Made by a program: the position numbers and the translations under genes. A stretch of 64,000 nt of DNA from Mycobacterium szulgai (lineage in GTDB: Bacteria; Actinomycetota; Actinomycetes; Mycobacteriales; Mycobacteriaceae), in contig NZ_LQPW01000107.1 in assembly GCF_002116635.1 (NCBI RefSeq), forward strand, positions 25,017-89,016. Reading direction: 5' to 3'. This document shows, piece by piece, positions 17,411 to 29,139 of this stretch. The notes beneath the pieces were generated by a model. The model had not been told where the DNA came from and did no database searches. It saw nothing but the letters and a program-made list of their open reading frames with translations. Positions within the stretch are counted from its first letter, which is position 1. The number at the start of each line of letters is the position of its first letter.

Positions 17411-18582
17411 CGGCGCCCTCCCACCGTGCGCGCGATTTCCAGCGCCGCCTGTGCCACATGCTGTGCCGCATCCCGATGCCCGACCTGTGCGGCGGCGGCC
17501 GTCATTGCCGCCAGTCGAGGCGGATCGGTGAGCAGCCCGGCTACCTGCTGAGTTACCAACTCCGGTGTCAGGGCGGCGTCGGCCACCACCATGCCACCAC
17601 CGGCGTTGACCACCGGCAGGGCGTTGAGCCGCTGCTCACCGTTGCCGATCGGCAGCGGAACATAGATCGCCGGCAAGCCCACGGCCGACACCTCGGCCAC
17701 CGTCATCGCTCCGGAGCGGCAGATCACCATGTCGGCGGCGGCGTAGGCCAGGTCCATCCGGTCCAGGTAAGGCACCGCGACGTACGGCGGGTCACCAGGG
17801 CCGGGAGTGCGCAGCTCGAGGATGTTCTTGGGGCCATGGGCGTGCAGCACGGATACGCCCGCGGCGGCCAGGCCTGCGGCGGCGCCCGCTACCGCCCGAT
17901 TGAGCGAGACCGCACCCTGCGAGCCGCCGAACACCAGCAATACCCGCGCGTCCGGGTCGAACCCGAAGTGGGCCCGGGCTTGGGCGCGCAGTGTCGCGCG
18001 GTCCAGCGATGTGATCGCCGCGCGGACCGGCACCCCGACCACCTCGGCGCGCCGCAGCCCGGAACCCGGTACCGCCGAAAGCACCCGATCGGCGGTGCGG
18101 GCGCCGACCCGGTTGGCCAGCCCGGCCCGGGCGTTGGCTTCGTGGATCACCACTGGAATGCGGCGCCGTCGGCCGAACCCGCGGGCCGCCAGATAGGCCG
18201 GTAGGGCCACATATCCGCCGAATCCGATGATCACGTCGGCGTCGACGGTGTCCAGCACCGCCCGGGTTTCCCGGACGGCGCGCCAGACTCGTGGTGGCAG
18301 CCGGGCCAGATCACCGCTGGGTTTACGCGGTAACGGGACCGGGGTGATCAACTCGAGTTGGTAGCCCCGCTCGGGCACCAGCCGGGTCTCCAGCCCGCGT
18401 GCGGTGCCCAGCGCAGTGATCCGCACCTGCGGATCCAGAGCGGTCAAGGCGTCGGCGACGGCCATTGCCGGCTCCACATGGCCGGCGGTGCCCCCACCGG
18501 CGAGCACAACCGACAACGCGATACCGGCGGGCCGGGGACTTGCCCCCTGCCCGCCGGCCGGCTCATTGACGGTGTCGTTCAC
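17407..18582 (-). CDS. murG: lipid II synthase (UDP-GlcNAc transferase) MurG
   Basis: The gene encodes 391 residues of a GT-B glycosyltransferase. The N-terminal glycine-rich loop is [18 protein letters not shown], a second loop is [14 protein letters not shown], and the C-terminal domain has [14 protein letters not shown] and [20 protein letters not shown], which holds UDP-GlcNAc. MurG adds GlcNAc to lipid I at the inner membrane face. The N-terminal 20 residues are an extra, Gly/Pro-rich tail. It is coupled by ATGA overlaps to ftsW and murC. Confidence 0.98.
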   Translation of the reverse strand: MNDTVNEPAGGQGASPRPAGIALSVVLAGGGTAGHVEPAMAVADALTALDPQVRITALGTARGLETRLVPERGYQLELITPVPLPRKPSGDLARLPPRVWRAVRETRAVLDTVDADVIIGFGGYVALPAYLAARGFGRRRRIPVVIHEANARAGLANRVGARTADRVLSAVPGSGLRRAEVVGVPVRAAITSLDRATLRAQARAHFGFDPDARVLLVFGGSQGAVSLNRAVAGAAAGLAAAGVSVLHAHGPKNILELRTPGPGDPPYVAVPYLDRMDLAYAAADMVICRSGAMTVAEVSAVGLPAIYVPLPIGNGEQRLNALPVVNAGGGMVVADAALTPELVTQQVAGLLTDPPRLAAMTAAAAQVGHRDAAQHVAQAALEIARTVGGRR

Positions 18583-20234
18583 CCGTAACGTTGACCTTCC
18601 AGTGCGCGAACGCGCCGTGTTTGACGCTGACCGGCCGCCTCGCTACTGCGGCGCTGGCCAGATCCATGATGCACTGACCGCCGTGCCGTGCGATCAGCCG
18701 TTCGGGGAAATGCCGGTCGCGGGGGCTTCTTCAGCTGCCGTGGAGCCTGCCGAGGGGCTTGCCGGGGAGCCTTGCGGTCGACCGGCTGCTTGCCCGATTG
18801 TGGGCGTTTGCGGTCGCGGAACGCCTCGATCCGCGACGGGACGTACGGTTCGGGTAGCGGCAACCGCAGCAACCGGTTCACCCTGTCGTCGCGTCCGGCC
18901 CGCAGCGCGGCCACCGCTTCGGGTTCGTGCCGCGCGGCGCTGGCGATAATGCCGATCTGGGTAAGTGTTGCCGCAGTGGAGGTTCCACCGGCCGAGATCA
19001 ACGGCAACTGCAAGCCAGTGACGGGCAGTAGGCCGATGACGTAGCCGATGTTGATGAACGCCTGCCCCAGTACCCACAGCGTGGTGGTGGCCGTCAGCAG
19101 CCGCAGGAACGGGTCGGCCGAGCGGCGCGCGATCCGCATACCCGTGTAGGCGAACAACCCGAACAGTCCGAGCAGCCCGAGTGCGCCGATCATGCCCAGC
19201 TCCTCGCCGATGATGGCGAAGATGAAGTCGTTGTGAGCGTTGGGCAGGTAGTTCCATTTGGCGACGCCCTGGCCCAGCCCGTCGCCGAAGATTCCGCCGT
19301 GGGCAAGTGCGTACTTTGCCTGCCGGGCCTGGTAGCCGGAGTCCATCGGGTCGTCTTCGGGGTTCAGCCAGGACCGCACCCGGTCGGATCGGTAACCCGC
19401 GGACACCGCAAGGATCGCTGCGGAGACTACGACCGCGCCCAGCGAGGTGAGAAAGACGCGCAGCGGCAGGCCGGCGTACCAGAGCAGGCCCAGCAAGATG
19501 ATGCCCAGCGACACCGTCTGCCCGAGGTCGGGCTGCGCCACGATCAGCGCCAGCGCCACGACGGCCGCCGGCACCAGCGGAATCAGCATCTCGCGCAGCG
19601 AGGCCCGCTCCATCCGCCGGGCCGCCAGCAGGTGTGCGCCCCAGATCGCGAACGCCATCTTGGTCAGCTCGGAGGGCTGCATGGAGAAGCCCGCGACCAC
19701 GAACCAGCCGCGAGAACCGTTGGCCTCCTTGCCGATTCCGGGAACCAGCACCAGCACCAGCAACACGATGGTGATGGCAAAGCCGGAGAAAGCGATGCGT
19801 CGCATGAACCGGACCGACATCCGCAACGAGACATAGCAGCCGATCAGCCCGACGACGGTCCACAGCACCTGCTTGCCGAAAATCACCCACGCCGATCCGT
19901 CGTCGTCGTAGGACCGCACCCCCGACGCCGACAGCACCATGATCAGACCCAGCGTGGTCAGCAGCGCGGCGACGGCGATGATCAGGTGAAACGACGTCAT
20001 GGGCCGGCCGAGCCAGGCGCCGAAGCGAGTGCGTGGCCCGTCGAATTTCGGCTGGGCCTTTGCTTCGGCGGGACCGGCCGCTTCGGTGGGCGCCGGCGGC
20101 TCAGCCGGGGCCTCGGCCACCTCGTCCTGCTCGGGGTCGCCGTCGCTGCTGGCCCCGCTCATGGCCTGATCCCCCTTGCCCCGGCGTAACAGCCGGGTCA
20201 GTGCGCTAGCCACCCGCCTACCGAACCGCGGCAC
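18579..20234 (-). CDS. ftsW: septal peptidoglycan polymerase FtsW (SEDS family)
   Basis: The gene encodes 551 residues, slightly longer than the 524 of M. tuberculosis. A charged cytoplasmic N-terminus of about 85 residues is followed by about ten transmembrane helices with SEDS motifs: [33 protein letters not shown] and [13 protein letters not shown], the last containing a conserved acidic residue. The C-terminal cytoplasmic tail of about 100 residues is rich in Arg, Lys, Pro and Gln and ends [12 protein letters not shown]. In M. tuberculosis this tail contacts FtsZ. FtsW polymerises lipid II together with PbpB. Its start overlaps the end of murD by 17 bp. Confidence 0.97.
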   Translation of the reverse strand: MPRFGRRVASALTRLLRRGKGDQAMSGASSDGDPEQDEVAEAPAEPPAPTEAAGPAEAKAQPKFDGPRTRFGAWLGRPMTSFHLIIAVAALLTTLGLIMVLSASGVRSYDDDGSAWVIFGKQVLWTVVGLIGCYVSLRMSVRFMRRIAFSGFAITIVLLVLVLVPGIGKEANGSRGWFVVAGFSMQPSELTKMAFAIWGAHLLAARRMERASLREMLIPLVPAAVVALALIVAQPDLGQTVSLGIILLGLLWYAGLPLRVFLTSLGAVVVSAAILAVSAGYRSDRVRSWLNPEDDPMDSGYQARQAKYALAHGGIFGDGLGQGVAKWNYLPNAHNDFIFAIIGEELGMIGALGLLGLFGLFAYTGMRIARRSADPFLRLLTATTTLWVLGQAFINIGYVIGLLPVTGLQLPLISAGGTSTAATLTQIGIIASAARHEPEAVAALRAGRDDRVNRLLRLPLPEPYVPSRIEAFRDRKRPQSGKQPVDRKAPRQAPRQAPRQLKKPPRPAFPRTADRTARRSVHHGSGQRRSSEAAGQRQTRRVRALEGQRYG

Positions 20235-21678
20235 GCACGGCGGCGGCGAACGCGTCGCCCCGGTCGGCGTAGCCGGTGAACTGGTCGAACGATGCGCCGG
20301 CCGGTGCCAGTAGCACGGTGTCGCCGGGCTTGGCCAGCTGGCGGGCAGCGGCCACCGCCGCTTCCATCACGCGAGTGCCGATGGTTTCCCCGGCGTTATC
20401 ATCTCGAGTCACATTAGTAACAGGAACCTCAGCAGTCGCATGCATCCCAACATCCTCGCCTGTCACAACCTGGACGACGGGGACATCGGGGGCGTGTCGC
20501 GATAACGCCTCGGCAACCTCTGCTCGGTCCTGACCGATCAGAACGGCTCCGACCAGATGAGACGCGATCCGGGCCACCTCTGCGTCCAAAGAGGCACCCT
20601 TGAGCAGACCACCGGCCACCCACACCACCCGCGGGTAAGCCAGCACAGATGCCTCGGCGGCGTGCGGGTTGGTGGCCTTGGAGTCGTCGACGTACGCGAT
20701 GCCATCGGCAACGGTCACCACCTCGGCCCGGTGCCGACCGACCTGGAACGACGCGATCGCCGCCGCGATCGCGTCGGCGGATACCCCAACCGACCGGGCC
20801 AGCGCCGCCGCGGCCAGGGCGTCGAGCACCCCGACCGGCCCGGGCACCGGTATCGAAGCGGCCGGCAACAGGGGCAGGTCGTTGGCGAAGGCACGGTCGA
20901 CAAGGATGCCGTCGCGCACGCCGAGTTCGCCCGCACCCGGCTCGCCGAGCCGGAAACCGGCCCGCACCTGCGCCGGCGCGCTATGCAGCAGTGCGGCCGC
21001 CCGCGCGTCGTCCAGCCCCGCCACCGCCACCCGGCCAGTGAGTACCCGGGCTTTGGCGGCGCTGTATTCAGCCATCGTGGGGTGCCAGTCCAGATGGTCT
21101 TCGGCGATGTTGAGCACCGCTCCGGCCTCCGGACGCAGCGACGGCGCCCAGAACAGCTGGAAGCTGGACAATTCCACGGCGAACAGGTCTACGGGCTCGG
21201 CGAGCACCTCCAGCACGGGATTGCCGATGTTGCCGCACAGCGCGCTGCGCAGGCCCCCCGCGGTAAACATCGCATGCAGCATCGACGTCGTGGTGGTCTT
21301 GCCGTTGGTGCCGGTCACGACCACCCAGCGACGCGGCGGCCCATAACTGCCCGCCGCGTCCAGCCGCCACGCCAGCTCGACGTCGCCCCAGATGGGCACG
21401 TCGGCCGCCGCTGCCGCTGCCAGTACGGGCGCTTCGGGACGAAAGCCGGGACTCGTGACGACCAGCGCGTAGTCGGCGATCTGCTGGATCGCCGACGAGG
21501 TGTCGGCCGTCGCCACGCCGCGTTCGGCATAGGGCTGCAGCATGGCCGGGTCGTCGTCGCACAGGGTGGGCGCCGCTCCGAAGCGGGTCAGCGCATCCAG
21601 CACCGCGCGCCCGGTCACCCGGGCACCGGCGATCAATACGGGCGCGCCCGCAGCCAGGGGGCCAAGCACGTCAGGCAC
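20218..21678 (-). CDS. murD: UDP-MurNAc-L-Ala:D-Glu ligase MurD
   Basis: This gene encodes 486 residues from the GTG at 21678, which aligns with the M. tuberculosis start and overlaps the mraY stop by 8 nt; an in-frame ATG at 21699 would add 7 residues. The motifs in order are [32 protein letters not shown] (P-loop), [28 protein letters not shown] and [20 protein letters not shown]. It adds D-glutamate to UDP-MurNAc-L-Ala. It sits between mraY and ftsW in the conserved dcw order. Confidence 0.97.
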   Translation of the reverse strand: MPDVLGPLAAGAPVLIAGARVTGRAVLDALTRFGAAPTLCDDDPAMLQPYAERGVATADTSSAIQQIADYALVVTSPGFRPEAPVLAAAAAADVPIWGDVELAWRLDAAGSYGPPRRWVVVTGTNGKTTTTSMLHAMFTAGGLRSALCGNIGNPVLEVLAEPVDLFAVELSSFQLFWAPSLRPEAGAVLNIAEDHLDWHPTMAEYSAAKARVLTGRVAVAGLDDARAAALLHSAPAQVRAGFRLGEPGAGELGVRDGILVDRAFANDLPLLPAASIPVPGPVGVLDALAAAALARSVGVSADAIAAAIASFQVGRHRAEVVTVADGIAYVDDSKATNPHAAEASVLAYPRVVWVAGGLLKGASLDAEVARIASHLVGAVLIGQDRAEVAEALSRHAPDVPVVQVVTGEDVGMHATAEVPVTNVTRDDNAGETIGTRVMEAAVAAARQLAKPGDTVLLAPAGASFDQFTGYADRGDAFAAAVRAAVR

Positions 21679-22750
21679 CGATCGCGCCGAGCCACTCACC
21701 GTAGAACAGGGCTACACCAAGACCGCAGGTGATCGCAGTGAGCAGCCAGAACCGGATGATCACCGTTGTCTCTGCCCAGCCACTCAACTCGAAATGGTGA
21801 TGAAAGGGCGCCATCCGGAACACCCGGCGGCCGGTGGTGCGGAAGGTCAGGATCTGCAAGACCACCGAGGTGACTTCGGCGACGAACAGCGAACCCAGCA
21901 CCACCGCGAGGATTTCGGTGCGACTGGTGACCGACAACCCCGCGATGATGCCGCCCAGCGCCAGCGAGCCGGTGTCGCCCATGAAGATCTTGGCGGGTGC
22001 GGCATTCCACCACAGAAAGCCGATGCAGGCGCCGGCGGTTGCGGCCGCGATGAGCGCCAGGTCCAGGGGATCGCGCACGTTGTAGCAGCCCAGGCCGGGC
22101 GCGGTGACGCACGCGTTGCGGTATTGCCAGAACGTGATCAGCACGTAGGCGGCGGTAACCATCGCCATGCAGCCCGCGGCCAGCCCGTCCAGACCGTCGG
22201 TGAAGTTGACCGCGTTGGACCAGGCGCTGACGACGACCACACAGAACAGCACAAACAACGCGGGAGCCAGTGTGACGGTGGCGATTTCACGCACATAGGA
22301 CAGATCCGCGCTGCCCGGCGTCAACCCGGCGGGATTGCGAAACTGCAGCACCAGCACCCCGAACAGCACGGCCGCGGTGATCTGCCCGATCGTCTTGGCC
22401 GTCTTGTTCAGGCCGAGGTTGCGCGACCGGCGGATCTTGATCAGGTCGTCGATGAATCCGACGCCGCCCAGCGCGGTGGCCAGGCCCAGTACCAGCAATC
22501 CAGAGGCGGATATGCCTTCTCCGTCGAACGCCAACCCCGCCAGGTGGGTGCCTAAATAACCGGCCCAGATGCCGGCGAGAATCGCCACGCCGCCCATCGA
22601 GGGGGTGCCGCGCTTGGTGTGGTGGCTGGGTGGACCGTCCTCGCGGATCTGGTGGCCGAATCCCTGCTTGGTGAACAACCGGATCAGCGCCGGGGTCGCC
22701 AGGATGGACACAGTCACCGCGATGGCGACAGCGATCAGGATCTGTCTCAT
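21671..22750 (-). CDS. mraY: phospho-MurNAc-pentapeptide translocase MraY (MurX)
   Basis: The protein has 359 residues and ten predicted transmembrane helices. Conserved cytoplasmic loops are visible: [13 protein letters not shown] near the N-terminus, [10 protein letters not shown] with the catalytic aspartate pair, [28 protein letters not shown] and [15 protein letters not shown] with the HHH motif. It transfers phospho-MurNAc-pentapeptide to decaprenyl phosphate to form lipid I. Its ATG overlaps the murF stop (ATGA). Confidence 0.98.
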   Translation of the reverse strand: MRQILIAVAIAVTVSILATPALIRLFTKQGFGHQIREDGPPSHHTKRGTPSMGGVAILAGIWAGYLGTHLAGLAFDGEGISASGLLVLGLATALGGVGFIDDLIKIRRSRNLGLNKTAKTIGQITAAVLFGVLVLQFRNPAGLTPGSADLSYVREIATVTLAPALFVLFCVVVVSAWSNAVNFTDGLDGLAAGCMAMVTAAYVLITFWQYRNACVTAPGLGCYNVRDPLDLALIAAATAGACIGFLWWNAAPAKIFMGDTGSLALGGIIAGLSVTSRTEILAVVLGSLFVAEVTSVVLQILTFRTTGRRVFRMAPFHHHFELSGWAETTVIIRFWLLTAITCGLGVALFYGEWLGAIGA

Positions 22751-24249
22751 GTTGCGGCGCCCTCGCTGGCGAGCGCGTCGGCCAGCGCCCCCAACCCGAC
22801 CGCGTTGGAGGCTTTGACCAAGACCACATCCCCGGGCTGGACCTCGGCCCGCAACAGCGCCAGGGCGGCGTCGGCGTCGGGGACGCTGACGGCTCCCCTG
22901 TCATCTCCAGCCCCCCACGCCCCTTCCAGGACCGCAGCGTGGTGCATGGCGCTCATCGACCTCCCGGTTCCCACGACAACGAGTCGAGACACATCTAAGC
23001 GCACCGCGAGCCTGCCGATGCGATCATGCTCGGTTATCGCGTCGTCACCGAGTTCGCCCATCTCGCCCAGCACCGCCCAACTGCGCCGCTGCGCTTCGCC
23101 GTGGGCGATCCAGGCCAGCGCCTGCAGACCGGCGCGCATCGAGTCGGGGTTGGCGTTGTAGGCGTCGTCGATGATCGTCACGCCATCGGGGCGGGTGGTC
23201 ACCTGCATGCGGTGCCGCGACGTCGGGCCCGCCACGGCAAGGGCGTCCGCCACCTGTTGCAGCCCGGCGCCGCATTCCAGGGCGACCGCAGCGGCGGTCA
23301 GTGCATTGCTGACTTGATGGTCGCCGTACACACCGAGCCGTATGTTCACCGCGTCACTGCCGGCGTGCATGGTGAACTGTGGCCGGGCCAGTTGGTCCAG
23401 CGACACCGGTCCGGCCCAGACGTCACCGCCCTCGCCGCGGCTGACCCGGACCACCCGGGCCGCGGTCACCTGGGCCATCGCGGCCACCGCTGGGTCGTCG
23501 GCGTTGAGGATGACCACACCCGATGACGGAACAGATTGCGGCAGTTCGGATTTGGTTTGCGCGATGACCTCCCGGGAGCCGAACTCGCCCAGGTGCGCGG
23601 TGCCCACGTTGAGCACGACTCCGATCGACGGCGTCGCGATCTCGGCCAGCGCCGCGATATTGCCGGGATGGCGGGCCGACATCTCCAGAACCAGGTAGTC
23701 GGTGTCGCGTGTCGCGCGCAGCACAGTCCAGGGGTGGCCCAGCTCGTTGTTGAACGATCCGGGCGGGGCCACCACCTGACCCAGCGGCTGCAGCACCGCG
23801 GCCACCAGGTCCTTGGTCGACGTCTTGCCCGACGAGCCGGTGATTCCGATTATGGTCAGCCCGCCCGCCACCAATTCCGCGGCCACCGCCCGGGCTAGCT
23901 TGGCCAGCGCGGCCAGCACCGCCGCACCCGATCCGTCGGCATCGTGCTCGAGCACACCGGAGAGCGCATCCCTGGCCGAACCTGGTTGCGGCGCAACGAC
24001 TATCGCGGGAACACCGACCGGCCGCGCGGCCAGCACCGCAACCGCCCCCGCGGCCACCGCCGAGGCCGCGTGGTCGTGGCCGTCGGCGCGCGCGCCGGGC
24101 AACGCCAGGAACAGCCCGCCCGCACCCACCGCACGTGAGTCGAATTCCACGGTGCCGGTGACGTGGCGTTGCGCGGCATCTTCCGGCGAGATGTCGGCCA
24201 GCTGCCCCCCGACGATCTCGGCGATCTGGGCGACGGTCAGGTCGATCAT
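22747..24249 (-). CDS. murF: UDP-MurNAc-tripeptide:D-Ala-D-Ala ligase MurF
   Basis: The gene encodes 500 residues starting [16 protein letters not shown] at the ATGA overlap with murE. The order is [18 protein letters not shown] (N-terminal domain), [18 protein letters not shown] (P-loop, residues ~115-130), [12 protein letters not shown] and [19 protein letters not shown] in the C-terminal domain. MurF adds the D-Ala-D-Ala dipeptide to complete the cytoplasmic pentapeptide precursor. The reading frame is open far upstream of this ATG, through murE in another frame, but that extension has no coding character. Confidence 0.97.
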   Translation of the reverse strand: MIDLTVAQIAEIVGGQLADISPEDAAQRHVTGTVEFDSRAVGAGGLFLALPGARADGHDHAASAVAAGAVAVLAARPVGVPAIVVAPQPGSARDALSGVLEHDADGSGAAVLAALAKLARAVAAELVAGGLTIIGITGSSGKTSTKDLVAAVLQPLGQVVAPPGSFNNELGHPWTVLRATRDTDYLVLEMSARHPGNIAALAEIATPSIGVVLNVGTAHLGEFGSREVIAQTKSELPQSVPSSGVVILNADDPAVAAMAQVTAARVVRVSRGEGGDVWAGPVSLDQLARPQFTMHAGSDAVNIRLGVYGDHQVSNALTAAAVALECGAGLQQVADALAVAGPTSRHRMQVTTRPDGVTIIDDAYNANPDSMRAGLQALAWIAHGEAQRRSWAVLGEMGELGDDAITEHDRIGRLAVRLDVSRLVVVGTGRSMSAMHHAAVLEGAWGAGDDRGAVSVPDADAALALLRAEVQPGDVVLVKASNAVGLGALADALASEGAAT

Positions 24250-25814
24250 TCGCGGGCCTCCAGCGCCCGGGCGAGTTCGTCCCGGTCGTCGAACGGGCGC
24301 ACCTGGTCGCCCGCCCGCTGACCCGTTTCGTGGCCTTTGCCGGCGATGAGTACCACGTCGCCCGGCCTCGCCCAGGCCACCGCTAGCCCGATCGCCTCGC
24401 GGCGGTCGCCGATCTCGACCACCTTCGCCCCGCCGCTTTCGGCACCGGCCAGGATTTCGCGACGGATGGCCGCGGGATCCTCGCTGCGCGGGTTGTCGTC
24501 GGTGACGACGACCAGATCGGCGAGTTCTGCCGCGATCTTGCCCATCTGGGCTCGCTTGCCCGGGTCGCGATCGCCGCCGGCGCCGAAAACCACCGCCAGC
24601 CGGCGGTCGGCGCCCAGCAAGGTGGTCAGCACCGCACGCAACGCTTCGGGCTTGTGGGCGTAATCGACAAGCGCCAAGAAATCCTGCCCGCGGTCGACCC
24701 GCTCGAGGCGCCCCGGTACCCGGATATCGCGAAGGCCAACCGCTGCCTGTTCGGGCGATATCCCGACCAAATCTAGAATGGCAAGCGCCACAAGACAATT
24801 GGCTATGTTGTAGCGCCCCGGCAACTGGATGCCGACCCGGTGCCGCACGCCGGCGGGGTCCACGACGCTGAATTCTTGTCCACCGGCGCCCAGCGGCGCG
24901 ATGTCGGTGGCCCGCCAGTGAGCGGGCTGGTCTGCGGCGCTGACGGTGATCGCGTCGCCGGCTCGCGCGGCCATCGCGCGCCCGGCCTCGTCGTCGACGC
25001 ATACCACCACTCGGCGGGCACGCAACGCCGAGCCCGGATCGAACAGCAGTGCCTTGGCCTCGAAGTAATCCGCCATCGTGTGGTGAAAGTCGAGATGGTC
25101 GCGCGACAGGTTGGTGAAGCCGCCGACCGCGAATTCGGTGCCGTCCACCCGACCCAGCGTCAGGGCGTGGCTGGACACCTCCATGACCACCGTGTCCACC
25201 CCGCGTTCGGACATCGCCGCCAGCATCGCCTGCAGGGCGGGGGCCTCGGGAGTGGTGAGCGCGCTGGGAATATCGGCTCCGTCGATGCGAACGCCGATCG
25301 TGCCGACCAGGCCGGCGACCCGGCCACCGGCGCGCAACCCGGCCTCGACCATATAAGTGGTGGTCGTCTTACCCGAGGTCCCGGTGATTCCGATCACCGT
25401 CACGCGCTCGGACGGATGTCCATACACGGTGGCCGCGAGAGCGCCCAGCACGGTTCGGGGCGCGGGATGCACCAGTACCGGCACCGCGTCCGCGCGCGCA
25501 CCCAGCTCGGCCACCCCGGCTGCGTCGGTGAGCACCGCGACGGCGCCACGGTCGATCGCTTCGCCGGCGTAGCGGGCGCCGTGAGTGGCCGAGCCGGCCA
25601 GGGCGGCGAACAAGTCTCCGGGCCGCACCGCCTGGGCGCGCAGCGTCATACCGGTGATCGGCACATCCGGAACGGTTGCGCGCGCGGCCGTGGTGTCGGC
25701 CAGGACCGCCCCCACCTGGTCTGCCAGCGTCACCAGCTGTACGCCCGCGCCGGGGTGGGGGCGCAGGTCAGCGGGGGTCGACTCCACGTCTGCCAGCACC
25801 TCCATCCAACTCAA
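24246..25814 (-). CDS. murE: UDP-MurNAc-dipeptide:meso-diaminopimelate ligase MurE
   Basis: The gene encodes 522 residues. The P-loop is [18 protein letters not shown]. The central domain has [20 protein letters not shown], and the specificity motif [10 protein letters not shown] is the DNPR signature of meso-diaminopimelate-adding enzymes, as expected for mycobacterial peptidoglycan. [12 protein letters not shown] and GKGHETGQ complete the C-terminal domain. In M. tuberculosis murE is followed upstream by Rv2159c-Rv2162c; here the next gene is a cyclase/LuxR regulator 64 bp away. Confidence 0.97.
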   Translation of the reverse strand: MSWMEVLADVESTPADLRPHPGAGVQLVTLADQVGAVLADTTAARATVPDVPITGMTLRAQAVRPGDLFAALAGSATHGARYAGEAIDRGAVAVLTDAAGVAELGARADAVPVLVHPAPRTVLGALAATVYGHPSERVTVIGITGTSGKTTTTYMVEAGLRAGGRVAGLVGTIGVRIDGADIPSALTTPEAPALQAMLAAMSERGVDTVVMEVSSHALTLGRVDGTEFAVGGFTNLSRDHLDFHHTMADYFEAKALLFDPGSALRARRVVVCVDDEAGRAMAARAGDAITVSAADQPAHWRATDIAPLGAGGQEFSVVDPAGVRHRVGIQLPGRYNIANCLVALAILDLVGISPEQAAVGLRDIRVPGRLERVDRGQDFLALVDYAHKPEALRAVLTTLLGADRRLAVVFGAGGDRDPGKRAQMGKIAAELADLVVVTDDNPRSEDPAAIRREILAGAESGGAKVVEIGDRREAIGLAVAWARPGDVVLIAGKGHETGQRAGDQVRPFDDRDELARALEARE

Positions 25815-25878
25815 CCCGATCCGGCGCTGCCGCCATGATCGGCCCTGACACCCTACCTAGCCCGCGGGGGTGAGGCGT

Positions 25879-28800
25879 TCAGACGCGGCTGGCGGCCGCT
25901 TGTGCGAGTTGGACGCGAGAGGTGAGGCCGAGTTTGGTGTACACGTGCGTCAGGTGAGTTTGCACGGTTCGCGGTGACACGAAAAGCCTCGTGGCGATGT
26001 CCTTGTTGGCCAGTCCCTCGCTTACCAGTCGCACCACATCGATCTCGGTCGGCGTGAGCGACTCCCAACCGGTGGCCGGTCGTTTACGCCAGCCATGCCC
26101 GCGCTTGGCATAGGAGATCGCCTCCTCGGTGGTCAACGCCGCACCTTCGGCCCAGGCGGTGTCGAAAGCGTTCTGGTCCATGGCATTTCGCAGTGCAGCC
26201 AGCGCCGCCTCATACTCCGCTTGGTAGATCATGAAACGGACTACCCCGAGGCGCTTGCGGATGGCGTCCGCCGCGCCGTAAAGGCGCGCCGCACCCGTGT
26301 GCATGGCGTCCTCGACCGCCATACCGGCCAGGCATTCGAGCACGTCGGGCAGGTCCACATGCGCTTCGCTGTCCGCAGCGCAGCACAGCGCGTTCTGGGC
26401 GTCGGTTTCGGCCTCCTCCCGCTTACCTTCGGCTTTCGCGATCCTGGCGCGCGTTGCCAGAGCCCTCATCAGGTGGCGGCCGGTCATCGATTTCATGGCG
26501 TCGTCGCACCAGCGGCGCGCCGCGGCCACATCCCCGGCCGCCAGCGCCACCTGCGCATTGAAAGCCCGCTGTGGCGCCGCGATCTGCGGCAACACCGAGC
26601 CCAGGTTCGTCCAGGCCGCTTCGCTGGCGCTTTTAGCCGTCTCCACGTCACCGGCGGCCAGGGCCGCGGTGGCCAACGCCGAATAGCCCATACCGGCGAA
26701 GTATTCGCCCAACTCCGCCGCATCGAGGGCAAGGTCGGCCGCGGCTCGAGCGGCACTTACATCGCCCTGGTAGGCGAGGGCAATGGCCAGGCCCTGCACG
26801 CTGTTGGCTCGCTGCATGATTTCCTGCGCCGCCTCAGCCTCTTCGACGACCTCGCCGAACTGGGCGACGGCGTCGGCGAGATCGCCGCGCATCAACTGTG
26901 CGAACCCAAGACACCAACGGCACCACAGCGAATCCGACCGGCTACCGATCGCGTCGGCCAGCTGGCGGCCTTCTTGGGCGGCGGCGCGCGCTGCGACCGG
27001 GAAACCTGCCACGACCGCGTCCACCGCTTGGTAGGTGAGGATCTGGGCCAGCCGCCAGCGATCATCGACGGCGCGCGCAAGGTCGATCGCCTCAGCGAAG
27101 TAACCCGCCGCGACCTGCGCCTGCGCCACCGCTACCGCGATCAGACCGCAGGTGGTCAGGGTCCGGGCCAGCAGCGCAGGGTCGCCGACTGCACGCGCCA
27201 TCTGCAGCGCCTGTTGGGCCTGATCCATGCCGGTAGCGGCGTCGACGAACATATCGAGCAGCGCCTTGTCGGCCAGCGCACGCACCCGCACCGCGGGCGA
27301 CACCTCGATCTGTTGGGAACTGACGACTTGCAGGACGATGTCGAACCAGGCCCGACCCTCCCGAATCCGGCCGCGCGTCATCCACACGGGCAGCAGCGAA
27401 GACGCCAGCGCCAACGCCGTCTCGGTATCGGACTGCTGCAGACTCCACGCGAAGGCGGCCCGCATGTTGTCGATCTCTGCCTCGGCCTGATCGAGACGCT
27501 GGGCGTAGTCGGTACGGCCGGGGTCGTCGAGCAGGGTGCCCAGCGCCGTGTAGTGGTCGCGGTGGCGGGTCCGCACCGCGTCCCCTTCGCCGGCCTCGGC
27601 CAGCTTCTCCTGTGCGTACTCACGCATCGTCTCGAGCAGCCGGTAGCGCGTCCGGCCGCCGGTTTCGCTGGCTACCACCAGCGACTTCTCCACCAGCAGG
27701 GTGAGGTCGTCGAGGACCTGGTAGCGCGGTACATCACCACCGCTGACGGCGTGCGCGTCATCGAGCGAAAAGGCGCCGGCGAACACCGCGAGCCGGCGGA
27801 ACAACGCGCGTTCGTGATCGGTCAATATGTCGTAGGACCACTCCACCGAGCCCCACAGCGTTTGCTGACGGCGCGATAGGGTGCGCGCCCCACCCGTCAA
27901 CAGCTGGAACCGATCCCGCAGCCCGTCCAGGATTTCCTCGAGCGACAGCGCCCGCACCCGCGCGGCAGCCAGCTCGATCGCCAGCGGCAAACCGTCGAGC
28001 CGGTCACAGATCTCGGTCACCACGGCTCGGTTGTCATCGGTCAGACAGAAATCGGGCCGAACGCGCTGAGCGCGGAAGCTGAACATTTGAATGGCTTCAT
28101 CAGTGAGCGACAGCGACGGCACCCGGTAGCTCACCTCGCCGGGAACCCGGATCGGCTCCCGGCTGGTCGCCAGCACTCGCACCCCCGGGCACGTCTCCAC
28201 CAGCGCCACCACCAGGGCTGCGGCCGCATCCATCACGTGCTCGCAGTTGTCCAGGACCACCAGGGCCCGACGCGCACCGAGGAAACGCAGCACGGTGTCG
28301 GTCGTGGAGCGGCCGGGCTGGTCGTGTAGACCCAGCGTTCGCGCCACCGTGATCGGCACCAGATCGGGGTGGGTGATCGGCGCCAGGTCCACAAACCACG
28401 CCCCGCCGAACTCTCCCGCCGTCTGGGCGGCGAGCTGTGCGGACATCCGCGTCTTGCCCACACCGCCGGGGCCCGTCAACGTCACCAGCCGGTTTTCGGT
28501 GAGCAGCCGGTGCACCTCGCTGATCTGCGCGCCGCGCCCCACGAAGCGCGTCAGGTGTACCGGAAGGCCTTGGGCGACAACCTCATTGGTAGCCCGCAGC
28601 GGCGGGAACTCGTTTCGCAGATCGGGGTGACAAAGCTGTACCACCCGCTCCGGACGCGGTAGGTCACGCAGTTGGTGGGTACCAAGATCGGTCAGCCAGG
28701 CACCCTCCGGCAGCGCATCGGCGACCAGGCTCTCGACCGTGCCCGATAGCACCGTCTGACCGCCATGCGCCAGGTCACGCACCCTCGCAGTCCGGTTGAT

Positions 28801-29139
28801 GGTCGGTCCGGCGTAGTTGGCCTCGTCGCGCAGCCGCACTTCGCCGGTATGCACGCCGATGCGTAACCGGATCGGAGCCAGCGGCGCTCGCTGCAAGTCC
28901 AGCGCGGCCGACACCGCATCAGAGGCACGCGTGAACGCCACGACAAAGCTGTCACCCTCGCCCTGCTCGACCGGGCGGACTCCGTCATGGGCGGCGATCA
29001 CGTCGGACACCACGGTATCGAGGCGCTGCATCGCTGCGGCCATTTCGTCGGGCTGGGCCTCCCACAGCCGCGTCGAGCCCTCGACATCGGCCAACAGCAA
29101 TGTCACCGTGCCCTGCGGCAGCAACTCGCTCACGCCCAT
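25879..29139 (-). CDS. class III cyclase / STAND ATPase / LuxR transcription regulator
   Basis: The protein has 1086 residues in three parts. Residues 10-170 are a class III nucleotide cyclase domain with metal aspartates D18 (LLLADVEGSTRLW) and D63 (GEGDSF) and a transition-state pair N115/R119 (NRTARV). Residues 195-480 form an NB-ARC/STAND ATPase with P-loop TGPGGVGKT (222-230) and VVLDNCEHV as Walker B. A long helical repeat region follows, and the last 58 residues are a LuxR HTH (EGLANKDIATRLFVSPRTVQ). The architecture is that of M. tuberculosis Rv0386, Rv1358, Rv0890c and Rv2488c. The purine-selecting lysine position is Glu58, so cyclase specificity and activity are uncertain. It lies between murE and pbpB with no overlap on either side, in the place where M. 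tuberculosis has Rv2159c-Rv2162c. Confidence 0.9.
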   Translation of the reverse strand: MGVSELLPQGTVTLLLADVEGSTRLWEAQPDEMAAAMQRLDTVVSDVIAAHDGVRPVEQGEGDSFVVAFTRASDAVSAALDLQRAPLAPIRLRIGVHTGEVRLRDEANYAGPTINRTARVRDLAHGGQTVLSGTVESLVADALPEGAWLTDLGTHQLRDLPRPERVVQLCHPDLRNEFPPLRATNEVVAQGLPVHLTRFVGRGAQISEVHRLLTENRLVTLTGPGGVGKTRMSAQLAAQTAGEFGGAWFVDLAPITHPDLVPITVARTLGLHDQPGRSTTDTVLRFLGARRALVVLDNCEHVMDAAAALVVALVETCPGVRVLATSREPIRVPGEVSYRVPSLSLTDEAIQMFSFRAQRVRPDFCLTDDNRAVVTEICDRLDGLPLAIELAAARVRALSLEEILDGLRDRFQLLTGGARTLSRRQQTLWGSVEWSYDILTDHERALFRRLAVFAGAFSLDDAHAVSGGDVPRYQVLDDLTLLVEKSLVVASETGGRTRYRLLETMREYAQEKLAEAGEGDAVRTRHRDHYTALGTLLDDPGRTDYAQRLDQAEAEIDNMRAAFAWSLQQSDTETALALASSLLPVWMTRGRIREGRAWFDIVLQVVSSQQIEVSPAVRVRALADKALLDMFVDAATGMDQAQQALQMARAVGDPALLARTLTTCGLIAVAVAQAQVAAGYFAEAIDLARAVDDRWRLAQILTYQAVDAVVAGFPVAARAAAQEGRQLADAIGSRSDSLWCRWCLGFAQLMRGDLADAVAQFGEVVEEAEAAQEIMQRANSVQGLAIALAYQGDVSAARAAADLALDAAELGEYFAGMGYSALATAALAAGDVETAKSASEAAWTNLGSVLPQIAAPQRAFNAQVALAAGDVAAARRWCDDAMKSMTGRHLMRALATRARIAKAEGKREEAETDAQNALCCAADSEAHVDLPDVLECLAGMAVEDAMHTGAARLYGAADAIRKRLGVVRFMIYQAEYEAALAALRNAMDQNAFDTAWAEGAALTTEEAISYAKRGHGWRKRPATGWESLTPTEIDVVRLVSEGLANKDIATRLFVSPRTVQTHLTHVYTKLGLTSRVQLAQAAASRV

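Noticed and set aside
24250..25002. Open frame extending murF far upstream in the same frame
   Set aside because: The extension is the shadow of murE in another frame, with Arg-rich, low-complexity translation. The ATGA overlap and the [13 protein letters not shown] start fix murF at 24249.
26095..27879. 594-codon rightward open frame opposite the LuxR-type regulator
   Set aside because: No domain is present, composition is His/Arg/Gly-rich as expected for antisense frames, and the leftward protein is continuous and recognisable.
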